Below, piece after piece: positions 54,727 to 63,854 of a DNA stretch of 64,000 nucleotides. The notes under the pieces were generated by a model. That model made no database searches. It was not told where the DNA came from and saw only the letters and a program-made list of their open reading frames with translations. The stretch covers positions 1 through 64,000 of the forward strand of contig JAGWNX010000005.1 in the NCBI GenBank assembly GCA_028872955.1, written 5' to 3'. This DNA is from Acidobacteriota bacterium (GTDB lineage: Bacteria > Acidobacteriota > Terriglobia > Terriglobales > Acidobacteriaceae). Position 1 is the first letter of the stretch; every line of letters begins with the position of its first letter. A program made the position numbers and the translations under genes.

Positions 54727-55623
54727 ATGCGCTACCTGCTGTTTCGCTTTTCCTCCCTCGCCGCTCTTCTCCTGCTGGCATGCTTCGCCGCTCCTTCGCT
54801 GGGCCAGACCATCTCTCGCGGCGACGATGCCCGCCGCCAGCAGCACGAAAGCCAGGACTGGCAGACCATCGCCCACCACCTGGTCGACCTGCAAACGGCC
54901 AGTCGCGACGCTCTGCTGCTGCAAGGCGACATCCTGCGAGCGCGTCGCTTCCCCTACGACGCACTGGACTACTACAACGCGGCGCTGCAGCGCGAGCCCA
55001 GAGACGTGGACGCCATCAACCGCATCGGCGTGACGCAGCTGCAGCTGAACAACCTGGTGCTCGCCCGGGCCAGCTTTCAGCGTGCCCTCAAGCTGAACCG
55101 TAGGTCCGCCGAGGCATGGAACAACCTGGGTGCGATCGAGTACCTGGAGAAGAACTACGCCTATGCGGAGAGCGACTATCGCCACGCCGTCAAGCTGCGC
55201 CGCGACGATGCCATCTACCACTCCAACCTCGCCGTCACGTACTTCGATCAGCAGCGCTACGACAAAGGCCGTCGCGAGATGGCGACCGCCATGCAGCTGG
55301 ACCCCGCCGTCTATCGCGGCACCGGGGGCACCGGAGTCTCTGCGCACGTGATGACGCCCGAGGACGAGGCTCGCTTCAACCTGGAGATGGCGCGCGTCTA
55401 CGCCCAGGCCGGCAACACCGTCGAGATGCTGACCGCACTCAGCAAAGCTGCCCGTGGTGGCCTGGATATCGCAACAGCCGTCGGACAGGATCGCAACTTC
55501 GCCCCCTATCGCAACGACCCTCGCCTGCTGACTCTGCTGGATACCGCCCGCCCGTCTCCATCGGTGACGTTGACCGGGGAGTTGACCGGCTACTCCAACA
55601 TCGGCCACCAGTCGCTGCGCTGA
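54727..55623 (+). CDS. Secreted TPR-repeat protein
   Basis: 298 aa from ATG 54727 (GGGAG 8 nt upstream); an ATG at 54697 gives a 10-residue extension without ribosome site. Signal peptide LFRFSSLAALLLLACFAAPSLGQ. TPRs: ALDYYNAALQREPRDVDAIN, NLVLARASFQRALKLNRRSA, NYAYAESDYRHAVKLRRDDA, then RYDKGRREMATAMQLDPAVY. The last third has another helical pair (RVYAQAGNTVEMLTALSKAA). Likely periplasmic adaptor of the VWA/TonB locus. Same-strand spacing to the VWA gene is 78 nt. Confidence 0.85.
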   Translation: MRYLLFRFSSLAALLLLACFAAPSLGQTISRGDDARRQQHESQDWQTIAHHLVDLQTASRDALLLQGDILRARRFPYDALDYYNAALQREPRDVDAINRIGVTQLQLNNLVLARASFQRALKLNRRSAEAWNNLGAIEYLEKNYAYAESDYRHAVKLRRDDAIYHSNLAVTYFDQQRYDKGRREMATAMQLDPAVYRGTGGTGVSAHVMTPEDEARFNLEMARVYAQAGNTVEMLTALSKAARGGLDIATAVGQDRNFAPYRNDPRLLTLLDTARPSPSVTLTGELTGYSNIGHQSLR

Positions 55624-55626
55624 TGG

Positions 55627-55800
55627 CTAGCGATACGGGCAGTGACGACAGCCGGAGTTGCAGCAATAGCCGCGCTTGCGGTGGTAGGCCTCAGTAAACA
55701 CCAGGTACGGCCCGTCGTAGTAGAAGTCCTCTGCAGCCAACGAGTCCGCCGTGTCGGTCTGCTCGCTGCCTGTGCGGGTTGTACGAGCTTCGTCTGCCAT
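55627..55800 (-). CDS. Small Cys-rich protein, DUF5522 family
   Basis: 57 aa, easily missed because of length. The C-terminal half reads DFYYDGPYLVFTEAYHRKRG and then YCCNSGCRHCPYR, with four Cys in a CC-x3-C-x2-C pattern that is the DUF5522 hallmark and probably a metal or cluster site. The first 25 residues are polar and acidic. GGGAG lies 11 nt before ATG 55800. It starts 16 nt downstream of the lhr stop on the same strand, so it is probably in the lhr transcript. Function unknown. Confidence 0.82.
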   Translation of the reverse strand: MADEARTTRTGSEQTDTADSLAAEDFYYDGPYLVFTEAYHRKRGYCCNSGCRHCPYR

Positions 55801-55815
55801 GGCGTCGTGGACTCC

Positions 55816-58800
55816 CTAGAACAAGCTTAGCCGCTTTTGGGCTTCGTCATGGGCCAGCAGTTCGGTGGGCACAGCGGGCAGCAGCGTACCTTCGCTCACC
55901 GGCTCTTCCGTCAGATACTGGCAGCCATTCCGGTAGAGCACCTGCCGCCCCGGTATGGCTGGCACCCGCTCCCCGGGCAGCACAACGCCGATCAGATTCA
56001 CAGGGTCCGCCGCAGCCACGGCAACCACATCCTCCGTGCTGCGATTGCGCGAGGCCCGCAGGGAGTCCGCAGCCTGAGGCAGCGCAAACTGCTCGCCCGC
56101 AAAGCCGGAGACAAAGCGCCCGCCGCGCACCTCGCCGCGCGACTCCATGCGGCGCAGCATGCTCAACAGGTCCCGCCAGCGTGGGACATTGCTCTCGCGT
56201 GCCAGCAGATCGCGGAAGAGCACGCCGTAGCGCTGCAGCAGCATGCGCGCGGCAGACTCCAGCGCTGCATCCTGCTGCCGGGCCAGCTCCGCCGGTGCCA
56301 CTTCGGCGACGGCTGGCGGCAGATGCAGCAGCGACCATCGCCCGGAGCTGCTGCGCAAGGCACTGGCCGCCGGCTTGCGGCGCGGATCCATCATCATGCG
56401 CAATGGATCAAAGCCATCCGCCGCCGCCAGCCCTGCCGTGGCCAGCTCCCACAGGGCATGTTGCGTCTCTGCCCTGCTGAGCCCCGTCAACCGCTGCAGA
56501 TCGTTGCCAAAGCATGCACCTCGCTGTTGCAGCAGACTGCGCACGGCCAGCGCCTGCGCACTCAGTGCTGTCGCCAGCTTGGTCTCCTCCACGGCGTGCT
56601 GCTCCAGCGCGTACGAAAACCACTCCGCCGTCTCCCGCACGTAGAAGGTAATCGGCGCGGCATTGGTCGGAATCACACGGCGCGGCGCAGCACCATCGCC
56701 CGCGGACCATGCAGGATGCGGTGAGACACGCCCCCATCCCACAGCGCCTGACAGACTCAACGCATCCAGCCAGGCCGGGTCGTAGTTGGCCACTCGCGAA
56801 GGCAGCAGCGTGCGCTCCCACTCGACGGCCGGCGCCTCAAAGCCCTCCAACTGGCGCAGCGCCTGCAACACGCCGTCTTCACCTGAAAGCTGCGACTGCG
56901 GCGCAAGATGCTGCCAGTGCAGCAGCCAGCGCAGATACACCGCCGGGGAGACAGCCTCCACCTGCCGCCGTAGCGTGCCCAGCGTGAGCCTGTGGATCCG
57001 CTGGAGCAGATGCCGCTCACACCACTCAACATCCACCTCGTTGACCGGAGTCCCCCCCTCGAAGACGCCGCGCAGCAGCAGCCCCTGCATCTCCATCTGC
57101 AGCAGTGCCTGCAGCACCTTTGTCTCTGGCAGATGCAGACGCGCAGCCAGGCCCGCCGCCGTCACCGGGCCCAGAATTTGTAACCACCCGCGAACACACA
57201 GGGCAAGCGCCGCCTCTGTGTCAATGCTGGTGGCCTGCGCTGCTTCGAGCTCGACCTGCCCCGGCCACAACGCCGCAGCGTGCGGCAGCCGCTCGGTGGC
57301 CACCCAGCATGGGCCCGCACCGCACGGCACCAGTGCTGCGCGTCCCGTCTGCTGCAACCGCGCAAAGAAGATCGGCCAGTGTTGTGTGCCCGGCTGCTGC
57401 AAGCCGACCATCGGCCACGCCACCAGGCTCAGCAGCAGGTCGTGCAGCTCGTGCTCATCCTGCAGGTCTGGCTGGCACTGCTGCCGTACGGTCGCAATCG
57501 CTGCAGGATCCAGGCGGCCTGCCTCCTCCAGCACACTGCTAGGCAGCGTGCGCCGCAGCGAGACCGCACGCGCACGGCGCTCCTCCAGGCCAGCTTCATC
57601 CAGAAACGCATACTGGTTTGCATGCAGCAGTTCATGCGAGAACGGCGAAGGCACCGGCGTGTCCACCGCCAGGCAGCGAATAGCGCCGGAGGCGATGCCT
57701 TGCAGCACCTGCTCCAGCCCCTCCAGATCCATCGCCTCCTGCAGCACGTCCTGCATCACCTCCTGCACGAGCGGGTGATCGGGAATCTGAATATCGCCTT
57801 CGATGTTCTCAAAGCATGCGGCCGCCTGCGGAAAGACACTGGCCAGCAGATCCTCTGACCGCGTCCGCTGTACCTGCGGCGGAACCCGCTTGCCGCGGCT
57901 CATCCGCAGCAGTTGCAGGCTGCGCCCCGCGGCCCAGCGCCACCGCGTCTTGAACACAGGACTGGCCAGCGAGGCCTGCTCCAGCAGCTCTCTGGCGGTC
58001 TGCACCGTCAAAAAATGAAAGACGTCACTCAGTGGGAACGAGTGCTGCTCCGCAAGTGCGATGTTGATACCGTTGTCTGTCGCCGCAGCCTGCAGCTCGA
58101 AGTTGAAGCCGCGGCAGAACCGCTTGCGCAGCGCAAGACCCCACGCCCGGTTGATGCGCCCGCCAAACGGCGCATGCAGGATGAGCTGCATGCCGCCGCC
58201 TTCGTCGAAGAAGCGCTCTGCGATCAGCGTGGTCGTGGTGGGCACGGCACCCAGCACGGCACGACCTGTAACCAGGTAGCGAATCAGCTGCATGGCGCCG
58301 GAAGAGCACACCGCAGTCTGCTCCATAAGCCACGCCGCAGTTTCGGCCACTCCGGGTTGCGTGGCCGCCACGCTCGCCGGGCCAATCCCGGTCGTCCGGT
58401 CTGCAATCTCCTGGCGCAGTGCGCTTACCGCCTCAGACAAGACCTCAGTGCGCTGCGGAGCCTCGCCAAACCAGAACGGAACGTTGGGCGGCGCGCCATG
58501 GGCGTCCTCCACCAGAACACGGCCTGAAGACTCCACCCGCTGCACGCGCCAACTGTTGTTGCCCAGCAAAATCACATCGCCCGGCGAGGATTCCACCGCG
58601 AAGTGTTCATCCAAGGTGGCTATTTGTATCTCTTCCGGTTGCAGAATCACGCTGTACAGCGCTGTGTCTGGAATCGCCCCGCCGTTCGCGATCGCAATGC
58701 TGCGTGCCCCGCGTCGTGCATGCAGGTGCCCGTGGATTGCATCGTGCATCAGGTAGGCCCCATAGCGCCCACGCGTGGACTCGATTCCATTGGCGAGCAG

Positions 58801-60246
58801 TTCGATCAGCTCGAGAAATCGATTCCGACTCAAGTCACGGTAGGGCCAGGCGCGCGTCACCAGGCGATAAAGATCCTCGACAGGCCAGGACTCCGCACTG
58901 CAACAAGCCACAATCTGCTGCATCAGCACGTCGATTGGTTCGGGCGGTATTTGTAACTTATCCAGTTCCCCACGGCGAATCAGCCGCACCAGCCCAGCCA
59001 GTTCCAGCAAGTCGTCGCGCGTCGTGGCAAACAATCTGCCCTTCGGGGTTGCCCCGCGCCAATGGCCAGAACGCCCAATGCGTTGCATGGCTACAGCGAC
59101 AGCACGCGTGGAGCTGACCTGGCAGACCAGTTCCACGTCGCCGATGTCAATGCCCAGCTCCAGCGACGCGGTAGCAACCAGAATCTTCACCTCGCCGCGC
59201 TTAAGTCGCTGCTCCGCATCCAGCCGCAGATTGCGCGACAACGAGCCGTGATGTGCCGCTACGTTCACTACGCCCAGCCGCTCCGCCAGCGCGAAGGCCA
59301 GCTTCTCCACCAGACGGCGTGTGTTCACAAACACCAGCGTGGAGCGGTGCTGCTGCGCCAGTGCGGCCAGCTTGTCGAAGATCTCCTGCCACATGGAAGT
59401 GCTGGCGACCGAACCCAGCTCCTCGCTCGGTATCTCGATCGCCAGATCCAGCTCGCGCCTGGTCGCAATCTGCACAATGTTTGCCGCAGGCCGCGCCGCG
59501 TTTGTGCCAGACAGAAACGAAGCGACCAGATCAATCGGATTCTGCGTCGCCGACAGGCCAATGCGCAGCGGCGGCTGTGCCAGCCCAGTCAGCGACGCAC
59601 CTGGCATCAGCGGATTTGCACCCGTCACCAGCGCGTCCAGCCGCTCCAGGGTCAACGCCAGGTGGGCGCCGCGCTTGTCGTCGGCAATCGCGTGGATCTC
59701 GTCGACGATGACAGTCTGCACACGGCGCAGTTGCTCGCGCGAGCGTGCCGCCGTCAGCAGAATGTACAGCGACTCCGGCGTAGTTACCAGGATGTGCGGC
59801 GGGCAACGCAACATCGCCGCGCGCTCCTTGTTCAACGTGTCGCCGGTACGCACCCCGGTGCGGATTGGCGCGCACAGATAGCCCCGCTCCAGCGCCAGTT
59901 GCTGAATCTCGCGCAGTGGCTGGTCCAGGTTCTTCTGCACATCGTTCGAGAGTGCCTTGAGCGGGCTGACGTAGACCACCTGCGTGGTGGCGGGCAACCC
60001 ACCGGCGATGGCGCGTCGCAGGAGCTGATCGATACAGACGAGGAACGCAGCCAACGTCTTACCGGAGCCCGTTGGCGCAGAGATCAGCGTCGTCTGGCCG
60101 CTCAGGATGCTGGGCCAGCCCGCCAGCTGCGGCTCTGTTGCCGAGCCGAACCGGCGCACAAACCACTCCGCGGTAACCGGGTGCGCCCAGGCCAGCTCCT
60201 GCGGCACGGTGCTGGGGTCAAGGGCAGGTTGGCTGGTCAACGGCAT
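55816..60246 (-). CDS. lhr: Large DEAD/DEAH-box helicase, Lhr family
   Basis: 1476 aa (start at ATG 60246; GTG 60288 gives an unlikely extension). SF2 motifs: SAPTGSGKT (Walker A), VSPLKALSNDVQKN (Ia), TTPESLYILL, DEIHA (II), LSATQNP (III), FVNTRRLVE (IV), HHGSLSRN, ATASLELGIDIGDVELV (V) and QRIGRSGH (VI). The Lhr winged-helix and beta-barrel modules follow, and the long C-terminal domain typical of full-length Lhr (about 1500 aa in the Mycobacterium/E. coli group). 3'-to-5' helicase in DNA repair. A leaderless-type TACAAT lies 6 nt upstream; DUF5522 follows. Confidence 0.93.
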   Translation of the reverse strand: MPLTSQPALDPSTVPQELAWAHPVTAEWFVRRFGSATEPQLAGWPSILSGQTTLISAPTGSGKTLAAFLVCIDQLLRRAIAGGLPATTQVVYVSPLKALSNDVQKNLDQPLREIQQLALERGYLCAPIRTGVRTGDTLNKERAAMLRCPPHILVTTPESLYILLTAARSREQLRRVQTVIVDEIHAIADDKRGAHLALTLERLDALVTGANPLMPGASLTGLAQPPLRIGLSATQNPIDLVASFLSGTNAARPAANIVQIATRRELDLAIEIPSEELGSVASTSMWQEIFDKLAALAQQHRSTLVFVNTRRLVEKLAFALAERLGVVNVAAHHGSLSRNLRLDAEQRLKRGEVKILVATASLELGIDIGDVELVCQVSSTRAVAVAMQRIGRSGHWRGATPKGRLFATTRDDLLELAGLVRLIRRGELDKLQIPPEPIDVLMQQIVACCSAESWPVEDLYRLVTRAWPYRDLSRNRFLELIELLANGIESTRGRYGAYLMHDAIHGHLHARRGARSIAIANGGAIPDTALYSVILQPEEIQIATLDEHFAVESSPGDVILLGNNSWRVQRVESSGRVLVEDAHGAPPNVPFWFGEAPQRTEVLSEAVSALRQEIADRTTGIGPASVAATQPGVAETAAWLMEQTAVCSSGAMQLIRYLVTGRAVLGAVPTTTTLIAERFFDEGGGMQLILHAPFGGRINRAWGLALRKRFCRGFNFELQAAATDNGINIALAEQHSFPLSDVFHFLTVQTARELLEQASLASPVFKTRWRWAAGRSLQLLRMSRGKRVPPQVQRTRSEDLLASVFPQAAACFENIEGDIQIPDHPLVQEVMQDVLQEAMDLEGLEQVLQGIASGAIRCLAVDTPVPSPFSHELLHANQYAFLDEAGLEERRARAVSLRRTLPSSVLEEAGRLDPAAIATVRQQCQPDLQDEHELHDLLLSLVAWPMVGLQQPGTQHWPIFFARLQQTGRAALVPCGAGPCWVATERLPHAAALWPGQVELEAAQATSIDTEAALALCVRGWLQILGPVTAAGLAARLHLPETKVLQALLQMEMQGLLLRGVFEGGTPVNEVDVEWCERHLLQRIHRLTLGTLRRQVEAVSPAVYLRWLLHWQHLAPQSQLSGEDGVLQALRQLEGFEAPAVEWERTLLPSRVANYDPAWLDALSLSGAVGWGRVSPHPAWSAGDGAAPRRVIPTNAAPITFYVRETAEWFSYALEQHAVEETKLATALSAQALAVRSLLQQRGACFGNDLQRLTGLSRAETQHALWELATAGLAAADGFDPLRMMMDPRRKPAASALRSSSGRWSLLHLPPAVAEVAPAELARQQDAALESAARMLLQRYGVLFRDLLARESNVPRWRDLLSMLRRMESRGEVRGGRFVSGFAGEQFALPQAADSLRASRNRSTEDVVAVAAADPVNLIGVVLPGERVPAIPGRQVLYRNGCQYLTEEPVSEGTLLPAVPTELLAHDEAQKRLSLF

Positions 60247-60258
60247 GGGGAGATTGTA
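60247..60258 (-). promoter_or_regulatory. Candidate leaderless promoter (-10) of lhr
   Basis: TACAAT at 60253-60258 (minus strand) then CTCCCC and ATG. There is no ribosome site (the 6 nt are pyrimidine-rich). The same hexamer and spacing occur before VOC-ribH. Confidence 0.55.
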
Positions 60259-60303
60259 GCGCGATTCTTCGCACTTTATTCGCCCCACTCTTTGCCCCGT
60301 TCG

Positions 60304-60909
60304 CTACATGTTGCCGGTGCCGATATCCGCCACAGCCGCAGCAGGATTATCTGCATCCAGATACTGCTCAATCATCTGGTCCAGAATGCCGCGCGCACTC
60401 AGCAGAAACTCGATGGCATCACGTCCGGCGCCCTGGCCACCCGGGTTTGGCGTGACATGGTGCGCAATGGCCTTCACCTGCGGACGAGCATTCGCCGTCG
60501 CAATGGCCAGGCCACACACCCGCATCACCGGCAGGTCGATGATGTCGTCTCCTACATAGGCCAACTCATCCAGCGTAATGCCCTCTTTGGCCAGAATGTC
60601 GTGGACTGCGGAAAGCTTGTGCGACTGCCCCTGGTAGACGTACTCCAGCTTCAGGTCATGCGCGCGAATCGCCACCACGCGAGACTGACGCTTCGTGATC
60701 ACGCCAACCTTGATGCCCGCCAGCCTGGCCAGCGTAATGCCCAGGCCGTCATGCGCAGAGAAGCCCTTGACCTCCAGCCCCTTGGCGTCGGGCAACGAGC
60801 TTTCGGGCACAACAATAATCTGGCCATCGGTCAGGACGCCATCAACGTCGAAGATAAGAACTTTGATTCTGCGGGCACGCGCTTCAGGAGTAAGGCTCAT
60901 ACTCCTCAT
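60304..60909 (-). CDS. kdsC: Kdo 8-phosphate phosphatase (KdsC-type HAD)
   Basis: 201 aa from ATG 60909 (AGGG 9 nt upstream); ATG 60900 is an alternative with its GAGGAG too close. HAD phosphatase: FDVDGVLTDG (catalytic Asp pair), GFSAHDGLGI, VGVITKRQSRVV, KLEYVYQG, VGDDIIDLPVM and the C-terminal GGQGAGRDAIEFLL. Releases phosphate from Kdo 8-phosphate in the pathway that feeds WaaA of the 34.6-kb locus. It lies 57 nt upstream of lhr. Confidence 0.92.
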   Translation of the reverse strand: MRSMSLTPEARARRIKVLIFDVDGVLTDGQIIVVPESSLPDAKGLEVKGFSAHDGLGITLARLAGIKVGVITKRQSRVVAIRAHDLKLEYVYQGQSHKLSAVHDILAKEGITLDELAYVGDDIIDLPVMRVCGLAIATANARPQVKAIAHHVTPNPGGQGAGRDAIEFLLSARGILDQMIEQYLDADNPAAAVADIGTGNM

Positions 60910-60956
60910 GATACCGTGCCCTGCCTTACCTGCAGGCCGCACTCGCTTGATCGCGA

Positions 60957-63854
60957 CTACGGCGTTTGTAAGACAGACAGCGACACAAACCCCTGGGTCC
61001 CGCTGGAGGCTGCAAGATTCGTGACGGTCGCGGTGCTGCCCTGCTGCAGTGGCACCACCTGCACCTCGCCGTTCGCGTCAGACACCAGCGTGCTTTGTGC
61101 CGTCGCCAGCACCGGCTGCAACGGGCAGCGGCCATGGCCGATACACGGTGTACCGGAGTCGAGCGTCTGCCGCACCGTTACGTCGGCTCCGACGACCGGA
61201 TGCCCATCGACATCCGACACCTGCAACACCACGGGGGCGAACGCAGCGCCTGCTGCAACCGACTGCCCTGCCCCGCTCACCACGGCCAGTCGCAGGTCTT
61301 GCTGCGCAACGCTGGTGGCGGTCATCACCGCGCACACACTGCTCCAGGCACAGGCACGCAACGATGCCTGGTGTGCCGCCGCCATGGTCAGCGTCGCCGG
61401 CAGCGTCGAGGAGCCCTGTGCACCGGCAGTACTCCAGTAGCCAGGCAATGAGATACCACTCGTCAGCGCGGTCCAGTTGATGCCAACTCCCGCCACCGGG
61501 GCAGAGTTGTCTGCCAAGGCGGCCGTCAGCGCCAACGAGAGCGAAGCCCCTGAAGCGACATAGACCGAAGCAGGCTGCAGCGTCAGAGTGCGCACCCGCG
61601 TCTGTGCGTTCAGGCTTGTGGTCACACTGCCGGCGGCTGCAGTTGCTGAGGCGAGCGTCAGCCCGGGTGCCAGCACCGTCATCGCAGTGGCGGCTGTGCC
61701 GGTAGCATCTGTCGTCAACGTGCAGGTTGAGGCACCGCAGGCCGCAAAGCGTGCCGCGCCCTGTACCACTCCAAACGTCACTTGCTGGTTAGCAATCGGC
61801 GTCACTCCGTCCAGTTGCGTCACACGCACGCTGAAGCTCGGCGTCAGGGCATCCCCAACAAACACGGAGCCGCTGGGCGCACTCACCAGCAGCAGACGCT
61901 GCGCAACCGGAGCAGCGTACGTGAGCGCGCCGTACATGGTGCTGACACCTCCCGTCAGCGGATCACTCACGGTAACGTCGGCGCTGGTTGACGTGCTCGC
62001 CGCAGAAGGCGGTACCGTCGCAACAATCGTATTCGCGCTCCAACTCAGCACAGTGGCTGCGGCACCATTCACGGTCACCGTATTCCCCGGCCGGAAACCC
62101 ATTCCCGAGATCGTCACCACACCACCCGTTGCACTCACACTGGCCGGGGCGACGGAGTCGGCATACAGCACACGCGCCTGGTAGTGGAAGTCGGGGCGTC
62201 CATCGCCGCGCTCCTCGGCGACCACCATCCGCAGCGCCGCGGGCTGGCTTACCGTCACGGTCAGCCCCGTCGTCGCTGTCGCCGGCGTGTTGAAGGCTGT
62301 GCTGGCCGCGCCCAGCGTGGGCAGAGTTCCGGTCGGGTCGGAGGCGTTCCAAACGCCCAGCACAGGCCGCATCTTGTGCACGGAGACGTAGCCTGACTCA
62401 TCCTGAGCGGTAGCTTCCATCGTCAGCGATCGGTTGCCCCGCACTGTCATCGTGCTCCATGCCGTATGGCCATACGGGCAAAGCATGCCGCTCCACCATC
62501 CGGTCGTCGGCACCAGAGCAGGGCTGGATTCATCTCCATCGCTGGACGTGTCACACACGGCAGCCGCACCCTTGGGCTGCTCTGAGACGACGGAATCCCC
62601 ATACGACAACTGCACCTGCGACTCCTGCGTCGTTGTCGTGCCAGAGGGCGCGATCGTACTGATGGCATAGGCACCCACCGCGTACTGCCCCGTGTACAGC
62701 GGATTCACCGGCTCCGTATCAATCAGGATGTCCTGCCAACTCTCTCCCGGAAAGATGTCGATATGCGTCAACGCATACAGCCCCTCCAACCCTGGGTAGG
62801 CGCGTCCCATGCTGTCGCCCAACGTCGTGCCCTGCCCGCGCACAGGGTTCCCGTTGTTCACTCGGTCCAGCGAGCCCGTCACTGCAGAGACGGAGTACCA
62901 GTCCTCCGGGGTGCCCCAGAACTGCTCCAGCCGCCGCGCCAGCACATTCACACCGCGCATGCCCTGTCCCGTAGGAAAGCTGATCGTGCCCGTCACGCGG
63001 TTTGCGCCAGCAAGCGTATCCACCTTGCCCGGCGGCGCAGTGCCGTTGGGAATGTAGTACAGCGTGTCCAGGGCAGAGACGTCATCCATGCGCAGGCTGA
63101 ACGGCTGTGCCATGCACTGATACGTGTACGGGCCACACACAATGTCGATGGGGTGCATCACCGGCCAGTGCAACGCCTGTTGATAGGTGGGTACCGGCGA
63201 CTGCGTAAACACATTGTCGTTGGTCTGCGACCAGGAGAGCCCCAGCACCCGCCCAAAGGCCCGCATCAGCTGATACTGCAGTTGCAGCTGCATCGCCGGA
63301 TCCGTGCCCGTACAGCGCCCATTCAGCACCAGAATGGCGTGCAGGATGTGGCCATCGGCAGCGATCGAGTCCACGCTCTCAGTCACACCGCTCTGCCTGC
63401 AGCCCGCAGGGTCACTGGCTCCGGAGCCCAGCAGCAGATCGGTCACCGTGCCGTCGTAGTCGTACACCACAGCAATCTGCTTCGCAAGGTAGTTCGAGGC
63501 CTGTACATCCGCCGGGAACTGCACGCCACTTGCCGTCAGATAGGTGTTTGCGCTGCTCACATGCTCGTCGAGCGAGCCGCCTTCGCCCAACACCAGAGCG
63601 GACGACGGCACGTTCCACACGCTGGCCGCAGCCGCCACAATCGCCTCTGCTGCCGCATGATTCACCGTCGCACTCAGGTCGCCGGGATCAGTAAAGTACT
63701 GCGGCGCATTGGTGTACCACACCACTGGCGCGCCGGCCGTGGTGAAGTACGGCGGGCCGGTCACCCAGCGAGGCCCACCCGCGTGCGCCACCGCACAGAT
63801 CGCCAGCAGCAGAGCACAGGCGATCCAGCCCCGCAGCCGGCTAACGCGCGGCAT
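60957..63854 (-). CDS. Secreted matrixin-fold protein with degenerate zinc site and IPT/Ig-like domains
   Basis: 965 aa. ATG 63854 with GGGAGGCGG upstream; signal peptide GWIACALLLAICAVAHA. Residues ~30-265 follow the matrixin order (PVVWYTNAP, SATVNHAAAEAIVAAAASVW, then RAFGRVLGLSWS at ~198-211, PVMHP at ~231 and DDVSALDTLYYIP). The zinc motif HELGHVLGLSHS appears as RAFGRVLGLSWS, so all three His and the Glu are changed. After a large middle region an IPT/TIG domain is at ~568-646 (SVSATGGVVTISGMGFRPG) and three Ig-like domains follow. Likely non-catalytic, surface or secreted; binding role inferred. Confidence 0.8.
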   Translation of the reverse strand: MPRVSRLRGWIACALLLAICAVAHAGGPRWVTGPPYFTTAGAPVVWYTNAPQYFTDPGDLSATVNHAAAEAIVAAAASVWNVPSSALVLGEGGSLDEHVSSANTYLTASGVQFPADVQASNYLAKQIAVVYDYDGTVTDLLLGSGASDPAGCRQSGVTESVDSIAADGHILHAILVLNGRCTGTDPAMQLQLQYQLMRAFGRVLGLSWSQTNDNVFTQSPVPTYQQALHWPVMHPIDIVCGPYTYQCMAQPFSLRMDDVSALDTLYYIPNGTAPPGKVDTLAGANRVTGTISFPTGQGMRGVNVLARRLEQFWGTPEDWYSVSAVTGSLDRVNNGNPVRGQGTTLGDSMGRAYPGLEGLYALTHIDIFPGESWQDILIDTEPVNPLYTGQYAVGAYAISTIAPSGTTTTQESQVQLSYGDSVVSEQPKGAAAVCDTSSDGDESSPALVPTTGWWSGMLCPYGHTAWSTMTVRGNRSLTMEATAQDESGYVSVHKMRPVLGVWNASDPTGTLPTLGAASTAFNTPATATTGLTVTVSQPAALRMVVAEERGDGRPDFHYQARVLYADSVAPASVSATGGVVTISGMGFRPGNTVTVNGAAATVLSWSANTIVATVPPSAASTSTSADVTVSDPLTGGVSTMYGALTYAAPVAQRLLLVSAPSGSVFVGDALTPSFSVRVTQLDGVTPIANQQVTFGVVQGAARFAACGASTCTLTTDATGTAATAMTVLAPGLTLASATAAAGSVTTSLNAQTRVRTLTLQPASVYVASGASLSLALTAALADNSAPVAGVGINWTALTSGISLPGYWSTAGAQGSSTLPATLTMAAAHQASLRACAWSSVCAVMTATSVAQQDLRLAVVSGAGQSVAAGAAFAPVVLQVSDVDGHPVVGADVTVRQTLDSGTPCIGHGRCPLQPVLATAQSTLVSDANGEVQVVPLQQGSTATVTNLAASSGTQGFVSLSVLQTP

